A stretch of DNA of 64,000 bases from Sphingomonas sp. (GTDB lineage: Bacteria > Pseudomonadota > Alphaproteobacteria > Sphingomonadales > Sphingomonadaceae): contig JAIELC010000011.1 in assembly GCA_019753375.1 (NCBI GenBank), positions 74,096 through 138,095 of the forward strand, in the 5' to 3' direction. Positions within the stretch are counted from its first letter, which is position 1, and each line of letters opens with the position of its first letter. Position numbers and translations under genes: made by a program. Positions 28,920-39,078 of this stretch are shown here, in pieces. The notes under the pieces were generated by a model that saw only the letters and a list, made by a program, of their open reading frames with translations, was not told the origin of the DNA and did no database searches.

Positions 28920-28948
28920 TTGAAACACGGTTCATGTTTCAGTATACG
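28920..28948 (+). promoter_or_regulatory. Predicted sigma-70 promoter overlapped by a palindromic operator
   Basis: A -35 TTGAAA (28920-28925), 17-bp spacer and -10 TATACG (28943-28948) face the TonB-dependent receptor. A palindrome with arms TGAAACA (28921-28927) and TGTTTCA (28935-28941), separated by 7 bp, covers the -35 and the spacer. Its size and symmetry fit a TetR-family operator, and the divergent TetR gene starts 26 bp away. Binding there would block polymerase. The same palindrome is also within reach of the tetR transcription start on the other strand. Transcription and binding are predictions. Confidence 0.7.
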
Positions 28949-29012
28949 CCCCAATAACAGGTGTACACCCCGCCAGAGGGAAGCGCCGTCGTCAACAGGG
29001 GAGAATATTATC

Positions 29013-31361
29013 ATGTCACGCCAGTTCATGTCTGTCCGCGCGCTTCTGATGCTGGGAGGCACCTTGTCGGCGCTGATGAGTGCCCCCGCGCTCGCCCAGG
29101 AGGCCCCCGTCGCCGCGGCAACCGAACCGGCAGCAAATACCGACAATGGCGATATTGTGGTGACGGCCCGCCGCCGTGACGAACGACTGATCGATACGCC
29201 CATTGCGATCACCAGTTTCTCCGGCAAACAGCTCGACCAGGCTGGCGCGGCGGACATTACCGATATTGCCAATTCGACGCCCAACGTCACGCTGGAGGTA
29301 TCGCGCGGGACAAGTTCCACGCTGACCGCGTTCATTCGTGGTGTCGGACAACAGGACCCGGTTGCCGGCTTTGAGCCGGGCGTTGGCATCTATCTGGACG
29401 ACGTCTACCTCAACCGACCGCAGGCAGCCGTGCTCGATATTTATGACGTTGAGCGGATCGAAATACTGCGCGGGCCGCAGGGAACGCTATATGGCCGCAA
29501 CACGATTGGCGGCGCGATCAAATATGTCACCAAGCGGCTCGCCGACGTGCCGACGGCCACGCTGCGCGGCGCCTATGGCAGCTATAACCAGGCCGATGGC
29601 GTGATCACGGGCAGCGTCCCGTTGGTTGGTGACAAGGTAAAGATCGGCGGCGCGGTGGCGCGTCTCAGCCGCGATGGCTTCGGCCGCAACCTGACGACGG
29701 GCGAACAGAATTACAACAAGGACATCTGGGCGGCGCGCGGCACGCTTGAGATTGAGCCGAGCAGCGAGGCATTTTTCCGGATTACCGGTGACTATACGCA
29801 CGACGCAACCAATGCTCGCGGCGGTCACCGTCTTATTCCCGGTATTGTTTCAGGGACGCCGGTGCTGGCGAACGTCTTTGATACGCGGGGCGGGCTCAAC
29901 AGCCCCAGACAGGATGTTGTAGCGTGGGGGATTTCGGGTTTTGGAGAATTTCACCCGACCGACTGGCTGACCTTTCGCAGCATCACCGCCTATCGCAAGG
30001 ACGACAGCGCGACCCCGATCGACTTTGACGCACTGCCTGCTGTCGATGTCGATGTACCTGCTTTCTACAACAATACGCAGTTGAGCCAGGAAGTGCAGTT
30101 TCTGATCAGTTCCGGCGGCTTTAATGGTCTGGTTGGCGCCTATTTCCTCGACGCCGAATCGCGGACGGTATTCGACGTCCGCTTGCCGGGCACCGTGACC
30201 GCGCTGACATTTGGCAATGTGCGCACCGATACCGTCGCCATTTTTGGTGATTTTACCTATGATTTCAACGAGAAGCTAAGCCTGTCTGCCGGCGGCCGAT
30301 ATACCTGGGACAATCGCCGGTCGGAGATTCAGCGCAACGTCTATCTGGGCGCTTCGCCCTTTTTCGGGGGCACATCGGCGCCAATTGTTCGCCAGACCGA
30401 TTTCCGCGGGCGGGCAAGCTTTCAGCAATTCACCCCGCGCGTATCGATCAGCTTCAAACCCAATCCGGATAACACCTTTTACGCAAGCTATGCCGAGGGC
30501 TTTAAGGGCGGTGGCTTCGATCCACGCGGCGTCGGGACCGCAGCGCCCGATCTGAACGGCAATGGCCGGGGCGGCGCGCAGGGCGATCAGGACGATATTT
30601 TCAACTTCCTGTCCTTTGATCCTGAAGATGTCCGGACCTATGAGATCGGCTACAAGGCTTCGCTGTTCGATCGACGCATCAACATTGCCCTGTCGGCATT
30701 CCATTCTGATTATCGCAATGTCCAGATTCCAGGATCGGTCGGCGTCGTTGTCGGCGGCATCCAGACATTTGCCGGAATCACGACCAATGCGGGCAAGGCG
30801 CAAATTCGAGGGATCGAATTCGAAGGCAATGCAACCGTTGCCAAGAGCCTGGCGACGAGCGGCGACAGGCTGAGCTTTGCATGGACGGTCGGGTATCTCG
30901 ACGCCAAATATAAATCCTATATCGATTCGCGCGGACTTCAGGTCGCCGACCGGCGCCGCGTGCAAAATACGCCCGACTGGACGGCCAGCGCGACGCTTGG
31001 CTATGATATTCCGATCGGCGATGGCGACCTGAACCTGAGCTCAACCGTCTCGTACCGCGGCGATTCACAACAGTTTGAACTGCCGACGCCGCTGCTCGAT
31101 CAGCCCGGCTTTGCGCTGTTTGATGCCAATGCGGTGTGGACCATCAACAAAAGCTTTTCGGTCGGGCTGCACGGCCGCAATTTGTTCGACAAACGCTATA
31201 TCGTTTCGGGATATAATTTCCTGCGGCAGAACCCCGATACGGGCGCATTCGTCCGCACCGCCACGGGCAATTATATCTCGACGCTGGGCGCGGATGGCGT
31301 TTTGACCGCTTATTACGGCAACCCACGCCAAATCACGGTTACGGCGCAGGTCAAATTCTGA
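29013..31361 (+). CDS. TonB-dependent outer membrane receptor
   Basis: This 782-residue protein starts at the ATG at 29013, which follows GGGGAGAA, and has a signal peptide (about 1-29, ending ALAQ). The TonB box-like DIVVTARRR is at 47-55. The plug includes VERIEILRGPQGTLYGRNTIGGAI, and the beta-barrel ends with ITVTAQVKF, an outer-membrane terminal phenylalanine. These are typical of sphingomonad receptors, which often take up plant or aromatic compounds. The substrate is unknown. It is divergent from a TetR regulator with a shared operator, so it is probably induced by a ligand of that regulator. No transporter or degradation genes sit beside it. Confidence 0.92.
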   Translation: MSRQFMSVRALLMLGGTLSALMSAPALAQEAPVAAATEPAANTDNGDIVVTARRRDERLIDTPIAITSFSGKQLDQAGAADITDIANSTPNVTLEVSRGTSSTLTAFIRGVGQQDPVAGFEPGVGIYLDDVYLNRPQAAVLDIYDVERIEILRGPQGTLYGRNTIGGAIKYVTKRLADVPTATLRGAYGSYNQADGVITGSVPLVGDKVKIGGAVARLSRDGFGRNLTTGEQNYNKDIWAARGTLEIEPSSEAFFRITGDYTHDATNARGGHRLIPGIVSGTPVLANVFDTRGGLNSPRQDVVAWGISGFGEFHPTDWLTFRSITAYRKDDSATPIDFDALPAVDVDVPAFYNNTQLSQEVQFLISSGGFNGLVGAYFLDAESRTVFDVRLPGTVTALTFGNVRTDTVAIFGDFTYDFNEKLSLSAGGRYTWDNRRSEIQRNVYLGASPFFGGTSAPIVRQTDFRGRASFQQFTPRVSISFKPNPDNTFYASYAEGFKGGGFDPRGVGTAAPDLNGNGRGGAQGDQDDIFNFLSFDPEDVRTYEIGYKASLFDRRINIALSAFHSDYRNVQIPGSVGVVVGGIQTFAGITTNAGKAQIRGIEFEGNATVAKSLATSGDRLSFAWTVGYLDAKYKSYIDSRGLQVADRRRVQNTPDWTASATLGYDIPIGDGDLNLSSTVSYRGDSQQFELPTPLLDQPGFALFDANAVWTINKSFSVGLHGRNLFDKRYIVSGYNFLRQNPDTGAFVRTATGNYISTLGADGVLTAYYGNPRQITVTAQVKF

Positions 31362-31366
31362 ACGGA

Positions 31367-31399
31367 ACGGCGCGGCGCCGGGTAACCGCGCCGCGCCGT
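31367..31399 (+). terminator. GC-rich hairpin after the TonB receptor gene
   Basis: Twelve-bp perfect arms ACGGCGCGGCGC (31367-31378) and GCGCCGCGCCGT (31388-31399) with a 9-nt loop lie 6 bp after the receptor stop. There is no T run behind it, so a weak or Rho-independent-like role, or a transcript-end stabiliser, is possible. It also lies about 90 bp past the convergent prfC end and could end both transcripts. The rest of the 128-bp gap holds nothing recognisable. Confidence 0.55.
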
Positions 31400-31489
31400 C
31401 GCCAACGATCGGTCCACCGCCAGCAGGACATTTTCCCGCCCGCCCTGTCCGGGCACGGGACTTATTGACGTCGACGAGCAGCCGTTAAT

Positions 31490-33022
31490 TCAGCGCTCGC
31501 GCGTTGCCGCGAATTTTACCATGGGATAGCGATCGGCGACATAGCCCACTTCCCATGCCGATTTGGCGAGGAAGACCGGGTTGTCGTCGCGATCCTTAGC
31601 CATGGCACCGCGGTTGAGGTCGAGAAAGCCCTTCAGATCAGCGGGGTTGTCAGCCGACACCCAGCGTGCGGTATCATAGGGGGACGGCTCCAGCCCCGCA
31701 TCGACCTTATATTCGGCTTCCAGTCGGCTCAGCAAAACGTCCAGCTGCAGCTGTCCCACCACACCGATAATCCAGTTCGATCCGATCTCCGGGTAAAACA
31801 CCTGGGTCACGCCCTCTTCGGCCATATCGTCCAGCGCCTTGCGAAGCTGCTTGGTCTTGGTCGGGTCTTTCAACGCCACACGCCGCAAAATTTCGGGCGC
31901 GAAATTGGGCAGGCCGGTAAACCGGATCGACGCCTTTTCGCTCAGCGTATCGCCGACGCGGAGCGTGCCATGATTGGGTATTCCGATGATGTCGCCGGGA
32001 AAGGCTTCATCCGCCAATTCGCGATTTTGCGCAAAGAACAGGATCGGCGAATGGATGGCGATTGGCTTGCCGTGCCCCGTCGGCGTCAGTTTCATGCCGC
32101 GTTTGAACGTGCCCGAACATAGCCGCATGAAGGCGATCCGGTCGCGGTGCTGCGGATCCATATTGGCCTGGACCTTGAAGACAAAGCCGGTCACTTCGGC
32201 ATTGTCAGGCGTGACGGGTTGCGGCTCGGCGGGTTGGGTTCGGGGGCCGGGCGCATGCCTGGCAAGCGCGTCGATCAGCTCCATAACGCCAAAATCCTTG
32301 AGCGCTGACCCAAAGTAAACGGGCGTCAGATCGCCGTTACGGTACGCCTCGGCATCAAAGGGCGCATAGCCGATCTGCATCAGCTCAATTTCCTCCGCAA
32401 CCGCGGCAGGCAACACCGGATCCGCATCGCTTCGACCCTGAAAGGTGCGACTGTCGCCATCCGGGCGGCTGACCCGATTGGTAGCAAGATCGAGCACACC
32501 TTCAAAGGTACCGCCCATCCCGACCGGCCAGCTCATCGGCGAAACATCGAGCGCCAGAACGTCGGCGATCTCATCGAGCAGCTCGAAGGGCGATTTGCCT
32601 TCGCGGTCGACCTTGTTGATGAAGGTGATGATCGGTACCGACCGCAGCCGGCAGACCTCGAACAATTTTCGCGTCTGCGCTTCAATCCCGCGCGCCGCAT
32701 CGATGACCATGACGGCCGAATCCACCGCCGTTAAGGTGCGATACGTGTCTTCGCTGAAATCTTCATGCCCAGGCGTGTCGAGCAGGTTGAAGGTCAACCC
32801 ATCTTTTTCAAATGTCATCACCGACGACGTGACCGAGATGCCGCGCTGCTGCTCGATCTTCATCCAATCCGATCGTGCGCGACGATTTTGCCCGCGGGCC
32901 TTGACCTCGCCAGCCAGATGAATGGCGCCGCCGACGTACAGCAGCTTTTCGGTAAGCGTCGTCTTGCCGGCATCGGGGTGGGAGATAATTGCAAAGGTAC
33001 GGCGGTCAGAGATCATGGTCAT
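31490..33022 (-). CDS. prfC: Peptide chain release factor 3
   Basis: This 510-residue translational GTPase recycles release factors 1 and 2 from the ribosome. The GTP-binding motifs are SHPDAGKT (14-21), the DTPGHEDFS switch II segment near 80, and NKVDREGKSPFELLDE around 137. The EF-G-like domain II and the RF3-specific C-terminal region VFYPEIGSNWIIGVVGQLQLDVL are present. The length is about 20 residues below the E. coli protein (529). The start MTMISDRRTF could be MISDRR, two codons later. It is convergent with the TonB receptor and follows the aldose-epimerase gene. Confidence 0.96.
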   Translation of the reverse strand: MTMISDRRTFAIISHPDAGKTTLTEKLLYVGGAIHLAGEVKARGQNRRARSDWMKIEQQRGISVTSSVMTFEKDGLTFNLLDTPGHEDFSEDTYRTLTAVDSAVMVIDAARGIEAQTRKLFEVCRLRSVPIITFINKVDREGKSPFELLDEIADVLALDVSPMSWPVGMGGTFEGVLDLATNRVSRPDGDSRTFQGRSDADPVLPAAVAEEIELMQIGYAPFDAEAYRNGDLTPVYFGSALKDFGVMELIDALARHAPGPRTQPAEPQPVTPDNAEVTGFVFKVQANMDPQHRDRIAFMRLCSGTFKRGMKLTPTGHGKPIAIHSPILFFAQNRELADEAFPGDIIGIPNHGTLRVGDTLSEKASIRFTGLPNFAPEILRRVALKDPTKTKQLRKALDDMAEEGVTQVFYPEIGSNWIIGVVGQLQLDVLLSRLEAEYKVDAGLEPSPYDTARWVSADNPADLKGFLDLNRGAMAKDRDDNPVFLAKSAWEVGYVADRYPMVKFAATRER

Positions 33023-33040
33023 CTGCGCGCCCTTAGCGGC

Positions 33041-33913
33041 TCAAGCCGTCAGCGTCACGCGCATCTCGCATTGCCACGTGGCGCCGGGTGCAACCTGGAA
33101 CACGCCCGGCTTGTCAAAAAAGTCGCCGCCGTAGCCGACGCTGTCGGCAACGCCGTGCCACGGCTCCACACAAACAAAATGGGCACCCGGCTTGGTCCAG
33201 ATGCCCAGCCTTGGCGTCTCCGGAAAGGCGATGTCCAGCTGCGGGCCGGTTTCTGCCCCATAGCGCAGGGCGCGTGATGCCACCGGGTCCCAGATAAGCG
33301 CGTCGTTCTCGAAGAGCCCGTCAGCCAGTCCAAGCGTCCTGCCCGATACGGGCGTTGGCCGATCTTCGGCAATCAAGCCGGCCGGGTTAAGGCCACGGAG
33401 CATGCCGGGCTCATCGGCTGCGAAGATGATCCGGTGGTCTTCGCGCGGCAATCCATAAGGCAAGGGCCAGGCAAAGGCGGGATGCCAGCCAAAGCTGGCC
33501 GGCATGATGGCATCGCCGGTATTGCCGATTTTTGCCGCCATCGTGAGCGTCGCGCGCTCGACCGAAAAGCCGATTTCAAGCAGGAACGGGAAGGGAAAGG
33601 CTGCGCGCGTGGCGACATTATCGGTCATCCGAAACCGCGCGCTGCTGGGCGTCACATCCACGGCATCAAAGACCGATCGCCGCGCAAAGCCGTGCTTCTC
33701 AAGAATGTAGGACGCCCCGTCCAGCCACAGCACATCGTCGTTCAGTCGTCCGACAATCGGAAACAAGATCGGTGCCCGGCCGCGCCAAAATGCCGGATCG
33801 GCATCGGTCATCAATTCGCGGCCGTCGGCATCTCTGAGCGATGAGAGCTCGGCCCCCATCGGGTTGATAGCCGCGGACAGATCGCCCGAGCGGATTTCAA
33901 CCCAGTCAGCCAC
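33041..33913 (-). CDS. Aldose 1-epimerase family protein
   Basis: This 290-residue protein has an aldose 1-epimerase (mutarotase)-like beta-sandwich: GAELSSLRDADGRELM, FPIVGRLNDDVLWLDG and FGWHPAFAWPLP, where histidine in GWHPAF is in the usual position for catalysis. The C-terminal CVEPWHGVAD motif is typical of the LacX/YphB-like subgroup. The sugar substrate is unknown. It overlaps pheT by 8 bp and is probably co-transcribed. It is also 18 bp from prfC and in the same direction. Confidence 0.85.
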   Translation of the reverse strand: MADWVEIRSGDLSAAINPMGAELSSLRDADGRELMTDADPAFWRGRAPILFPIVGRLNDDVLWLDGASYILEKHGFARRSVFDAVDVTPSSARFRMTDNVATRAAFPFPFLLEIGFSVERATLTMAAKIGNTGDAIMPASFGWHPAFAWPLPYGLPREDHRIIFAADEPGMLRGLNPAGLIAEDRPTPVSGRTLGLADGLFENDALIWDPVASRALRYGAETGPQLDIAFPETPRLGIWTKPGAHFVCVEPWHGVADSVGYGGDFFDKPGVFQVAPGATWQCEMRVTLTA

Positions 33914-36287
33914 GCAGGCTTGCCCCCAATTTGGCCGCGGCAGCCACGATCTTGTCAGCGATTGCTTTCAGCTCTTCGTCGGTGAAGCTTTTCTCCCCCG
34001 GTTGCAGCGTCACCTCGACGGCCATTGACGTGCGGCCGTCGCGTTCGAACACGTCGAACAAGCGGGCGCCAAGGATCGCCGCTTTGTCCGCGCCGCGGAC
34101 CGCACGGACAAGGGTATCGCCCGCGAGGTCAGCGGGGACCAGAAAAGCGAAATCACGCTTCACGGCCTGCAGGGCTGGCGGGGCATAGGCGGTCCGCATG
34201 AACCCCGACGACCGCTTGATGGGGATGGCGTCAAGATACAGCTCAACCGCGGCAACCGCGCCGTCGAGATCAAATGCCTTGACGGTGAGCGGATGCAGCA
34301 TGCCAAAGGTGGCGAGAACCGTCTTGGGCCCCAGCCGCAGCGTCCCCGACTGACCAGGATGCCAGGCATCTGCCGCGCTGATCCCGTCAACCCCAAAGAC
34401 CTGCAGGTTATCGACCGGCGCCCCTGCCTCTGCGAGCAGCGCGATCGCTTCGGCCTTGGCATCGAAGGCGTCAAAGCCCTGTGCCTTGCCCGCCTGCCAG
34501 CTGCGCGCGCGCTTATCGCCCGTCAGCACGACCGCCACGGTCGGACGCTCGGCATCGATCAGATAGCGGCGGCCAATTTCGAACAACCGCACGCCGTCTG
34601 CACCGCGCTTCATATTGCGCGCCGCTGCCGACAATAGCCCGGGCAGCAACGACGGCCGCATGACCTTCAGATCTTCGCTGATCGGGTTGGCGAGCGTCCA
34701 CGCGCCGCCTCCGAAAACCACCGCCTCAGCGTCGGACAGAAAGCTCCATGTGATTGCTTCGTTCAGCCCATGCGCGGCGGCCGCCCGGCGAATTCGGCGT
34801 TCGAGCTTCTGGTCGGGCGTTGCGGTCGGGACGGCGACGCCGGGCTGGCGGGGCAGCGGGGTTGCCGGGACATGATCGATCCCGACGATGCGAACGACTT
34901 CCTCAACCAGGTCGGCGGGGCCATCAACATCACGCCGCCAGCTGGGTATCGCCACCTGCCAGTCGTCGCTGACACCAAAGCCCAGCCGCGTCAGAATCGC
35001 GCGCTGCTCGTCGGCTGCCACGTCCAGCCCGCCCAGCGTGGCCGTGCGCGCGGGATCAAAGCTGATGACCTTGTCGCTCACCGGCAGCGTACCGGCACGC
35101 GTGACGCTGCTGGCCGTGCCGCCGCAATGTTCCAGAACAAGCCAGGTCGCGATCGCCAGACCGTCGTCCAGAAAGGCCGGATCGACACCGCGCTCAAACC
35201 GTTGCCGGGCATCGCTGGTCAGCATCAGCTTCTGGCCGGCCCGGGCGATGTGATCGGGATCGAAAAAGGCGCATTCAATCAAGACATCGGTCGTCTCGTC
35301 CGAAACACCGGTTTCCTCACCGCCCATGATGCCGCCGATATCATGTACTTTTTCATCATCGGCGATGACCGTCATCGTTTCGTCGAGCGCATAGGTCTTG
35401 CCATTCAGCGCGACCACGCTTTCTCCCCGATGCGCCTTGCGCGCAACCAGCCCCCCGACCAGCTTCGCGCGGTCATAGACGTGCAGCGGGCGCCCGAGAT
35501 CGAACATCACGAAATTGGTAATGTCGACCAGCACTGAAATCGGCTTTTGCCCGATCGCCTTCAGCTTCGACTGCATCCAATCAGGGGAGGCGCCGTTGGT
35601 AACCCCCGACACCGCCTGGGCATAGAATGCCGGACAACCGGCAGGATCATCCGTGCGCACATCGGGTCCCGGTCCTTCGCCCGCCAACGAGCCTGATGCC
35701 ATGCGATACACGTCGTTCAGCGGATTCAACGTGCCCAGTCCCGCTGCCGCCAGATCGCGCGCGATGCCGCGCACACCCATACAATCCTGTCTGTTGGGGG
35801 TAATCGACACGTCGATCACCGGATCGTTCAGCCTGGCATAGTCGGGATAGGGCATACCGATCGGCGCATCCGCGGGCAGTTCGATAATGCCGTCATGATC
35901 ATCGCCCAGTTCCAGCTCGCGCGTCGAACACATCATCCCGTTCGAGACAACGCCGCGGATTTCGGCGACCTTCAACACCATGCCATTGGCCGGCACCGTC
36001 GCGCCCGGGCTGCCAAACACGCCCACCAGCCCGGCGCGCGCATTGGGTGCACCGCACACGACCTGCATCGGGCCATCGCCTGCATCGACTGACAACACTT
36101 GCAGCTTGTCGGCCTGTGGGTGGCGATCGGCCGACAGCACCCGCGCGACGCGGAATGCCGAAAGCTTGGCGCCCGGATGGTCGACGCCTTCGACTTCCAG
36201 TCCGATTCGCGTCAGCGCGCGCACGATCGTGTCGAGATCGGCGCCAGTATCGAGATGCTCCTTGAGCCAGCTGAGCGTGAACTTCAT
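33906..36287 (-). CDS. pheT: Phenylalanine--tRNA ligase beta subunit
   Basis: This 793-residue subunit begins [18 protein letters not shown]. It has the tRNA-binding EMAP-II-like domain ([22 protein letters not shown] around residues 48-70), the B3/B4 editing domain, the B5 domain and the C-terminal anticodon-binding domain ([27 protein letters not shown]). It works as an alpha2-beta2 tetramer with PheS. pheS and pheT overlap by 4 bp (36284-36287), so they are translationally coupled. The aldose-epimerase gene overlaps its end by 8 bp. Confidence 0.97.
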   Translation of the reverse strand: MKFTLSWLKEHLDTGADLDTIVRALTRIGLEVEGVDHPGAKLSAFRVARVLSADRHPQADKLQVLSVDAGDGPMQVVCGAPNARAGLVGVFGSPGATVPANGMVLKVAEIRGVVSNGMMCSTRELELGDDHDGIIELPADAPIGMPYPDYARLNDPVIDVSITPNRQDCMGVRGIARDLAAAGLGTLNPLNDVYRMASGSLAGEGPGPDVRTDDPAGCPAFYAQAVSGVTNGASPDWMQSKLKAIGQKPISVLVDITNFVMFDLGRPLHVYDRAKLVGGLVARKAHRGESVVALNGKTYALDETMTVIADDEKVHDIGGIMGGEETGVSDETTDVLIECAFFDPDHIARAGQKLMLTSDARQRFERGVDPAFLDDGLAIATWLVLEHCGGTASSVTRAGTLPVSDKVISFDPARTATLGGLDVAADEQRAILTRLGFGVSDDWQVAIPSWRRDVDGPADLVEEVVRIVGIDHVPATPLPRQPGVAVPTATPDQKLERRIRRAAAAHGLNEAITWSFLSDAEAVVFGGGAWTLANPISEDLKVMRPSLLPGLLSAAARNMKRGADGVRLFEIGRRYLIDAERPTVAVVLTGDKRARSWQAGKAQGFDAFDAKAEAIALLAEAGAPVDNLQVFGVDGISAADAWHPGQSGTLRLGPKTVLATFGMLHPLTVKAFDLDGAVAAVELYLDAIPIKRSSGFMRTAYAPPALQAVKRDFAFLVPADLAGDTLVRAVRGADKAAILGARLFDVFERDGRTSMAVEVTLQPGEKSFTDEELKAIADKIVAAAAKLGASLRG

Positions 36288-37363
36288 GCCCCCACTCCCC
36301 CGCTGAGTGTCGGCACATCAAACGCAGAAAAGCCGTAATGCTTCAGCCAGCGGACATCGCCGTCAAAAAAGGCGCGAAGATCATCCATGCCGTATTTGAG
36401 CATCGCCAGCCGGTCGATCCCACAACCAAAGGCAAAGCCCTGCCATTGGTCAGGATCATAGCCGCCCGCCGCAATAACCTTGCGGTGCACCATGCCGCTG
36501 CCCAGCACCTCCATCCAATGGTCGCTGCCACCAATCACCCGCTTGCCGTTCTGGATGGTGTAGCCAACATCAACTTCGGCCGATGGCTCGGTAAACGGAA
36601 AATAGCTCGGGCGCAGGCGAAGCACGATATCATCGCGTTCGAAAAATGCCTTTAGGAACGTCTCAAGCGTCCATTTCAGATGGCCAAGCGTGATGCCCTT
36701 GTCGATGACCAGGCCTTCGACCTGGTGGAACATCGGCGTATGCGTTGCGTCGCTATCCGATCGATACGTCCGGCCCGGGGCGATGATATAGACCGGCTTG
36801 TCCCCGCCTGCGGCCTGCATCGCCCTGATCTGTACGGGGCTGGTGTGCGTCCGCAGCACCATCGGCGTGTCATGGTCGCCCGCCAGGTAGAAAGTATCGT
36901 GCATTGCCCGGGCCGGGTGGGTTTCGGGAATGTTGAGCGCGGTGAAGTTGTACCAGTCGGTTTCGATTTCCGGGCCCGTTGCGACGGCAAAGCCCAGATC
37001 GGCGAAGATTTCGGCGAGTTCGTCCATCACCTGGCTGACGGGATGAACCGAGCCAACCGGGTTGACGGGAGGCGGCAATGTCATGTCGAGCGTTTCGGCT
37101 GCCAGCTTTGCGTCGAGCACCGCGCGGTCGAGCGCCGCCTTACACGTTGCCAGCGCTTCAGTAACAGCCTCTCGCAGGGCGTGAATGCGAGGGCCTTGTG
37201 TCTGGCGCTGGTCGGGAGTCATGGCGCCAAGGGTTTTGAGCAACGCCGTTACGCTGCCGGATTTGCCGAGCGCAGCAACGCGGATCGCCTCAATCGCGTC
37301 GGGCGTTCCCGCAGCTGTGATCTGACCGAGCAAGTCGGCGCTCAAATGGTCAATGTCAGTCAT
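36284..37363 (-). CDS. pheS: Phenylalanine--tRNA ligase alpha subunit
   Basis: This 359-residue subunit carries the class II catalytic core with [50 protein letters not shown], and the class II motif 3 stretch [20 protein letters not shown] near the C-terminus. It joins phenylalanine to tRNA-Phe with PheT. The length is typical. It is preceded, upstream, by the rplT gene in the same direction with a terminator hairpin at 37407-37441 in the 103-bp gap. This gap has the hairpin but no clear phenylalanine-rich leader peptide, so classical attenuation is not evident. Confidence 0.97.
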   Translation of the reverse strand: MTDIDHLSADLLGQITAAGTPDAIEAIRVAALGKSGSVTALLKTLGAMTPDQRQTQGPRIHALREAVTEALATCKAALDRAVLDAKLAAETLDMTLPPPVNPVGSVHPVSQVMDELAEIFADLGFAVATGPEIETDWYNFTALNIPETHPARAMHDTFYLAGDHDTPMVLRTHTSPVQIRAMQAAGGDKPVYIIAPGRTYRSDSDATHTPMFHQVEGLVIDKGITLGHLKWTLETFLKAFFERDDIVLRLRPSYFPFTEPSAEVDVGYTIQNGKRVIGGSDHWMEVLGSGMVHRKVIAAGGYDPDQWQGFAFGCGIDRLAMLKYGMDDLRAFFDGDVRWLKHYGFSAFDVPTLSGGVGA

Positions 37364-37406
37364 TCAACCCGTTCCTTTACCCGCGCCTGCTAGCGGGATG
37401 CGCGCC

Positions 37407-37441
37407 AAAAACAAAGGGCGCCGGTGTTGCCACCGACGCCC
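37407..37441 (-). terminator. Intrinsic terminator between rplT and pheS
   Basis: On the minus strand an 11-bp stem (GGGCGTCGGTG / CACCGGCGCCC, one G-T wobble) with a 4-nt loop is followed by TTTGTTTTT. It lies 26 bp after the rplT stop. It would end the rpmI-rplT transcript before pheS, and partial read-through to pheST is possible, as the genes are in the same direction. Confidence 0.8.
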
Positions 37442-37466
37442 CATGGATAATTATGCTCGGGTCCGC

Positions 37467-37856
37467 TCAGGCGGCCTGGGGCAGAGCCGCCCCCTCGGCA
37501 GAGCCGAGCGCGTTCTTGGCCTGCGCAATGATGCTGCTAAACGCCTCGCCTTCGTGCATTGCGATATCGGCGAGCACCTTGCGATCAAGTTCGATGCCGG
37601 CAAGCTTCAGCCCGTGCATGAACTGCGAATAGGTCAACCCTTCGGCGCGGACACCGGCATTGATGCGCTGGATCCACAGGCCGCGGAACGACCGCTTTTT
37701 GACCTTGCGATCGCGGTACGCATATTGGCCAGCCTTTTCGACGGCCTGGCGAGCGATACGAATCGTATTCTTGCGACGGCCGTAATAGCCCTTCGCTTGT
37801 TCGAGAATCTTCTTGTGCTTGGCGCGGGTGGTTACACCCCGTTTGACGCGTGCCAT
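37467..37856 (-). CDS. rplT: 50S ribosomal protein L20
   Basis: This 129-residue protein starts [20 protein letters not shown] and has the standard L20 sequence, including [14 protein letters not shown] and [11 protein letters not shown]. It binds 23S rRNA early in assembly of the large subunit. It lies 20 bp after rpmI. The C-terminal tail is about 10 residues longer than in E. coli, as is common in alphaproteobacteria. infC, which often heads this operon, is not next to it. Confidence 0.97.
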   Translation of the reverse strand: MARVKRGVTTRAKHKKILEQAKGYYGRRKNTIRIARQAVEKAGQYAYRDRKVKKRSFRGLWIQRINAGVRAEGLTYSQFMHGLKLAGIELDRKVLADIAMHEGEAFSSIIAQAKNALGSAEGAALPQAA

Positions 37857-37876
37857 GATCTATATCCTTTTCTGGC

Positions 37877-38080
37877 TCAACGCAGACCGTAAGGCGCCCA
37901 GGCCTTAATGGTTGCCGTGTCAGCATCCGACAGCACCTTGGTGCCGCGATTCTGGCGGATATATTTGGCGTTGTGGCTGATCAGACGGTGGCGCTTACCA
38001 GCGACGCCATGCTTGATCTTGCCCGTTGCGGTGATTTTGAAGCGCTTCTTCACACCGCTCTTGGTCTTGAGCTTGGGCAT
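37877..38080 (-). CDS. rpmI: 50S ribosomal protein L35
   Basis: This 67-residue protein begins [20 protein letters not shown] and has the L35 pattern with [20 protein letters not shown]. It is the first gene of the rpmI-rplT pair. A 138-bp gap separates it from the hisN stop upstream; no infC gene is present there. I see no certain promoter in the gap. Confidence 0.96.
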   Translation of the reverse strand: MPKLKTKSGVKKRFKITATGKIKHGVAGKRHRLISHNAKYIRQNRGTKVLSDADTATIKAWAPYGLR

Positions 38081-38218
38081 TTTCGTCTCCTTAAATTGCG
38101 CGACGATCTATGAACGGCCATGGCAGCCCATACCGGCCAGGCAGTTCCTCTTACTCGCGGAAGGCGCGGCGCATAACGGGGAGTCGCGCAAAAGGCAACC
38201 CTGCGCGCAGCAGGAGCA

Positions 38219-39001
38219 TCAATGCCCGTGGCAGCGCAGCGCTTCAACTATATCGTCAATCCGCGCCGGATCGCCCGCAGCGATCACCTCGCCAACGCTG
38301 TCTGCGGTCAACGGATCGCCCGCCCAGTCGCACATGCGACCGCCCGCGCCTTCGACAACCGGCACCAATGCGGCAAAATCGTGCACCTTCAAATTTGCTT
38401 CCACAACGATATCGAGATGGCCGCTGGCAACAAGGCCGTAATTATAGCAATCACCGCCCAGCACCGTCGACCGGACAACGGCATCGAGATGTTCGAACGC
38501 GTGCAGCTGGCCATCGTCGAACGCCGCCGGCGAGGTGGTCGCCAGCAAGGCGCCGGCCAGATCGGCGCAGCGCTTGGTCGTGACGGGCCGCCCGTTGAAC
38601 CGGGTCGGCTCGCCGATGCTGCCAATCCAGCGTTCCTTCAGGATGGGCTGATCGATGACACCAAGCATCGGCCAGCCGTCGATGACCAACGCGATCAGCG
38701 TGCCGAAAATCGGCCGCCCGGTAATGAACGCGCGCGTGCCGTCGATCGGATCAAGCACCCAGGCGCGGCCCGACCTGCCTTCTTTGACGCCATATTCTTC
38801 GCCAACGATTGCATCGTCGGGAAAGGCGCGTTCGATCAACGAACGCATGGCGGCCTCGGCTGCGCGATCAGCGAGCGTGACAGGCGAATTGTCGCTCTTG
38901 GTTTCCAGCCCGTGGGCATTGCGGAAGTACGGGGTGATGGCAGCGCCGGCCGCATCGGCAAGCTGCTGGGCAAGGATGATATCGTTGGCTGACACACGCA
39001 T
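38219..39001 (-). CDS. hisN: Inositol monophosphatase family enzyme, probably histidinol-phosphatase HisN
   Basis: This 260-residue phosphatase has the lithium-sensitive family motifs: GEE (67-69), DPIDGTRAF (84-92), and VHDFAALVPVVEGAGG near the C-terminus, which supply metal ligands. Within the family it is close to the alphaproteobacterial HisN group, which dephosphorylates histidinol phosphate in histidine synthesis, given GDCYNYGLVASGHLDIVVE. An inositol monophosphatase function cannot be excluded. It is upstream of, and in the same direction as, rpmI-rplT, and divergent from pldA. Confidence 0.85.
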   Translation of the reverse strand: MRVSANDIILAQQLADAAGAAITPYFRNAHGLETKSDNSPVTLADRAAEAAMRSLIERAFPDDAIVGEEYGVKEGRSGRAWVLDPIDGTRAFITGRPIFGTLIALVIDGWPMLGVIDQPILKERWIGSIGEPTRFNGRPVTTKRCADLAGALLATTSPAAFDDGQLHAFEHLDAVVRSTVLGGDCYNYGLVASGHLDIVVEANLKVHDFAALVPVVEGAGGRMCDWAGDPLTADSVGEVIAAGDPARIDDIVEALRCHGH

Positions 39002-39078
39002 GGCGCCGTCCTAGCGGTTCGGTACGAGCCTCGCCAGAGCGACTCTTTTTCGTAACATAATGCTGTCACTCAATCGTC

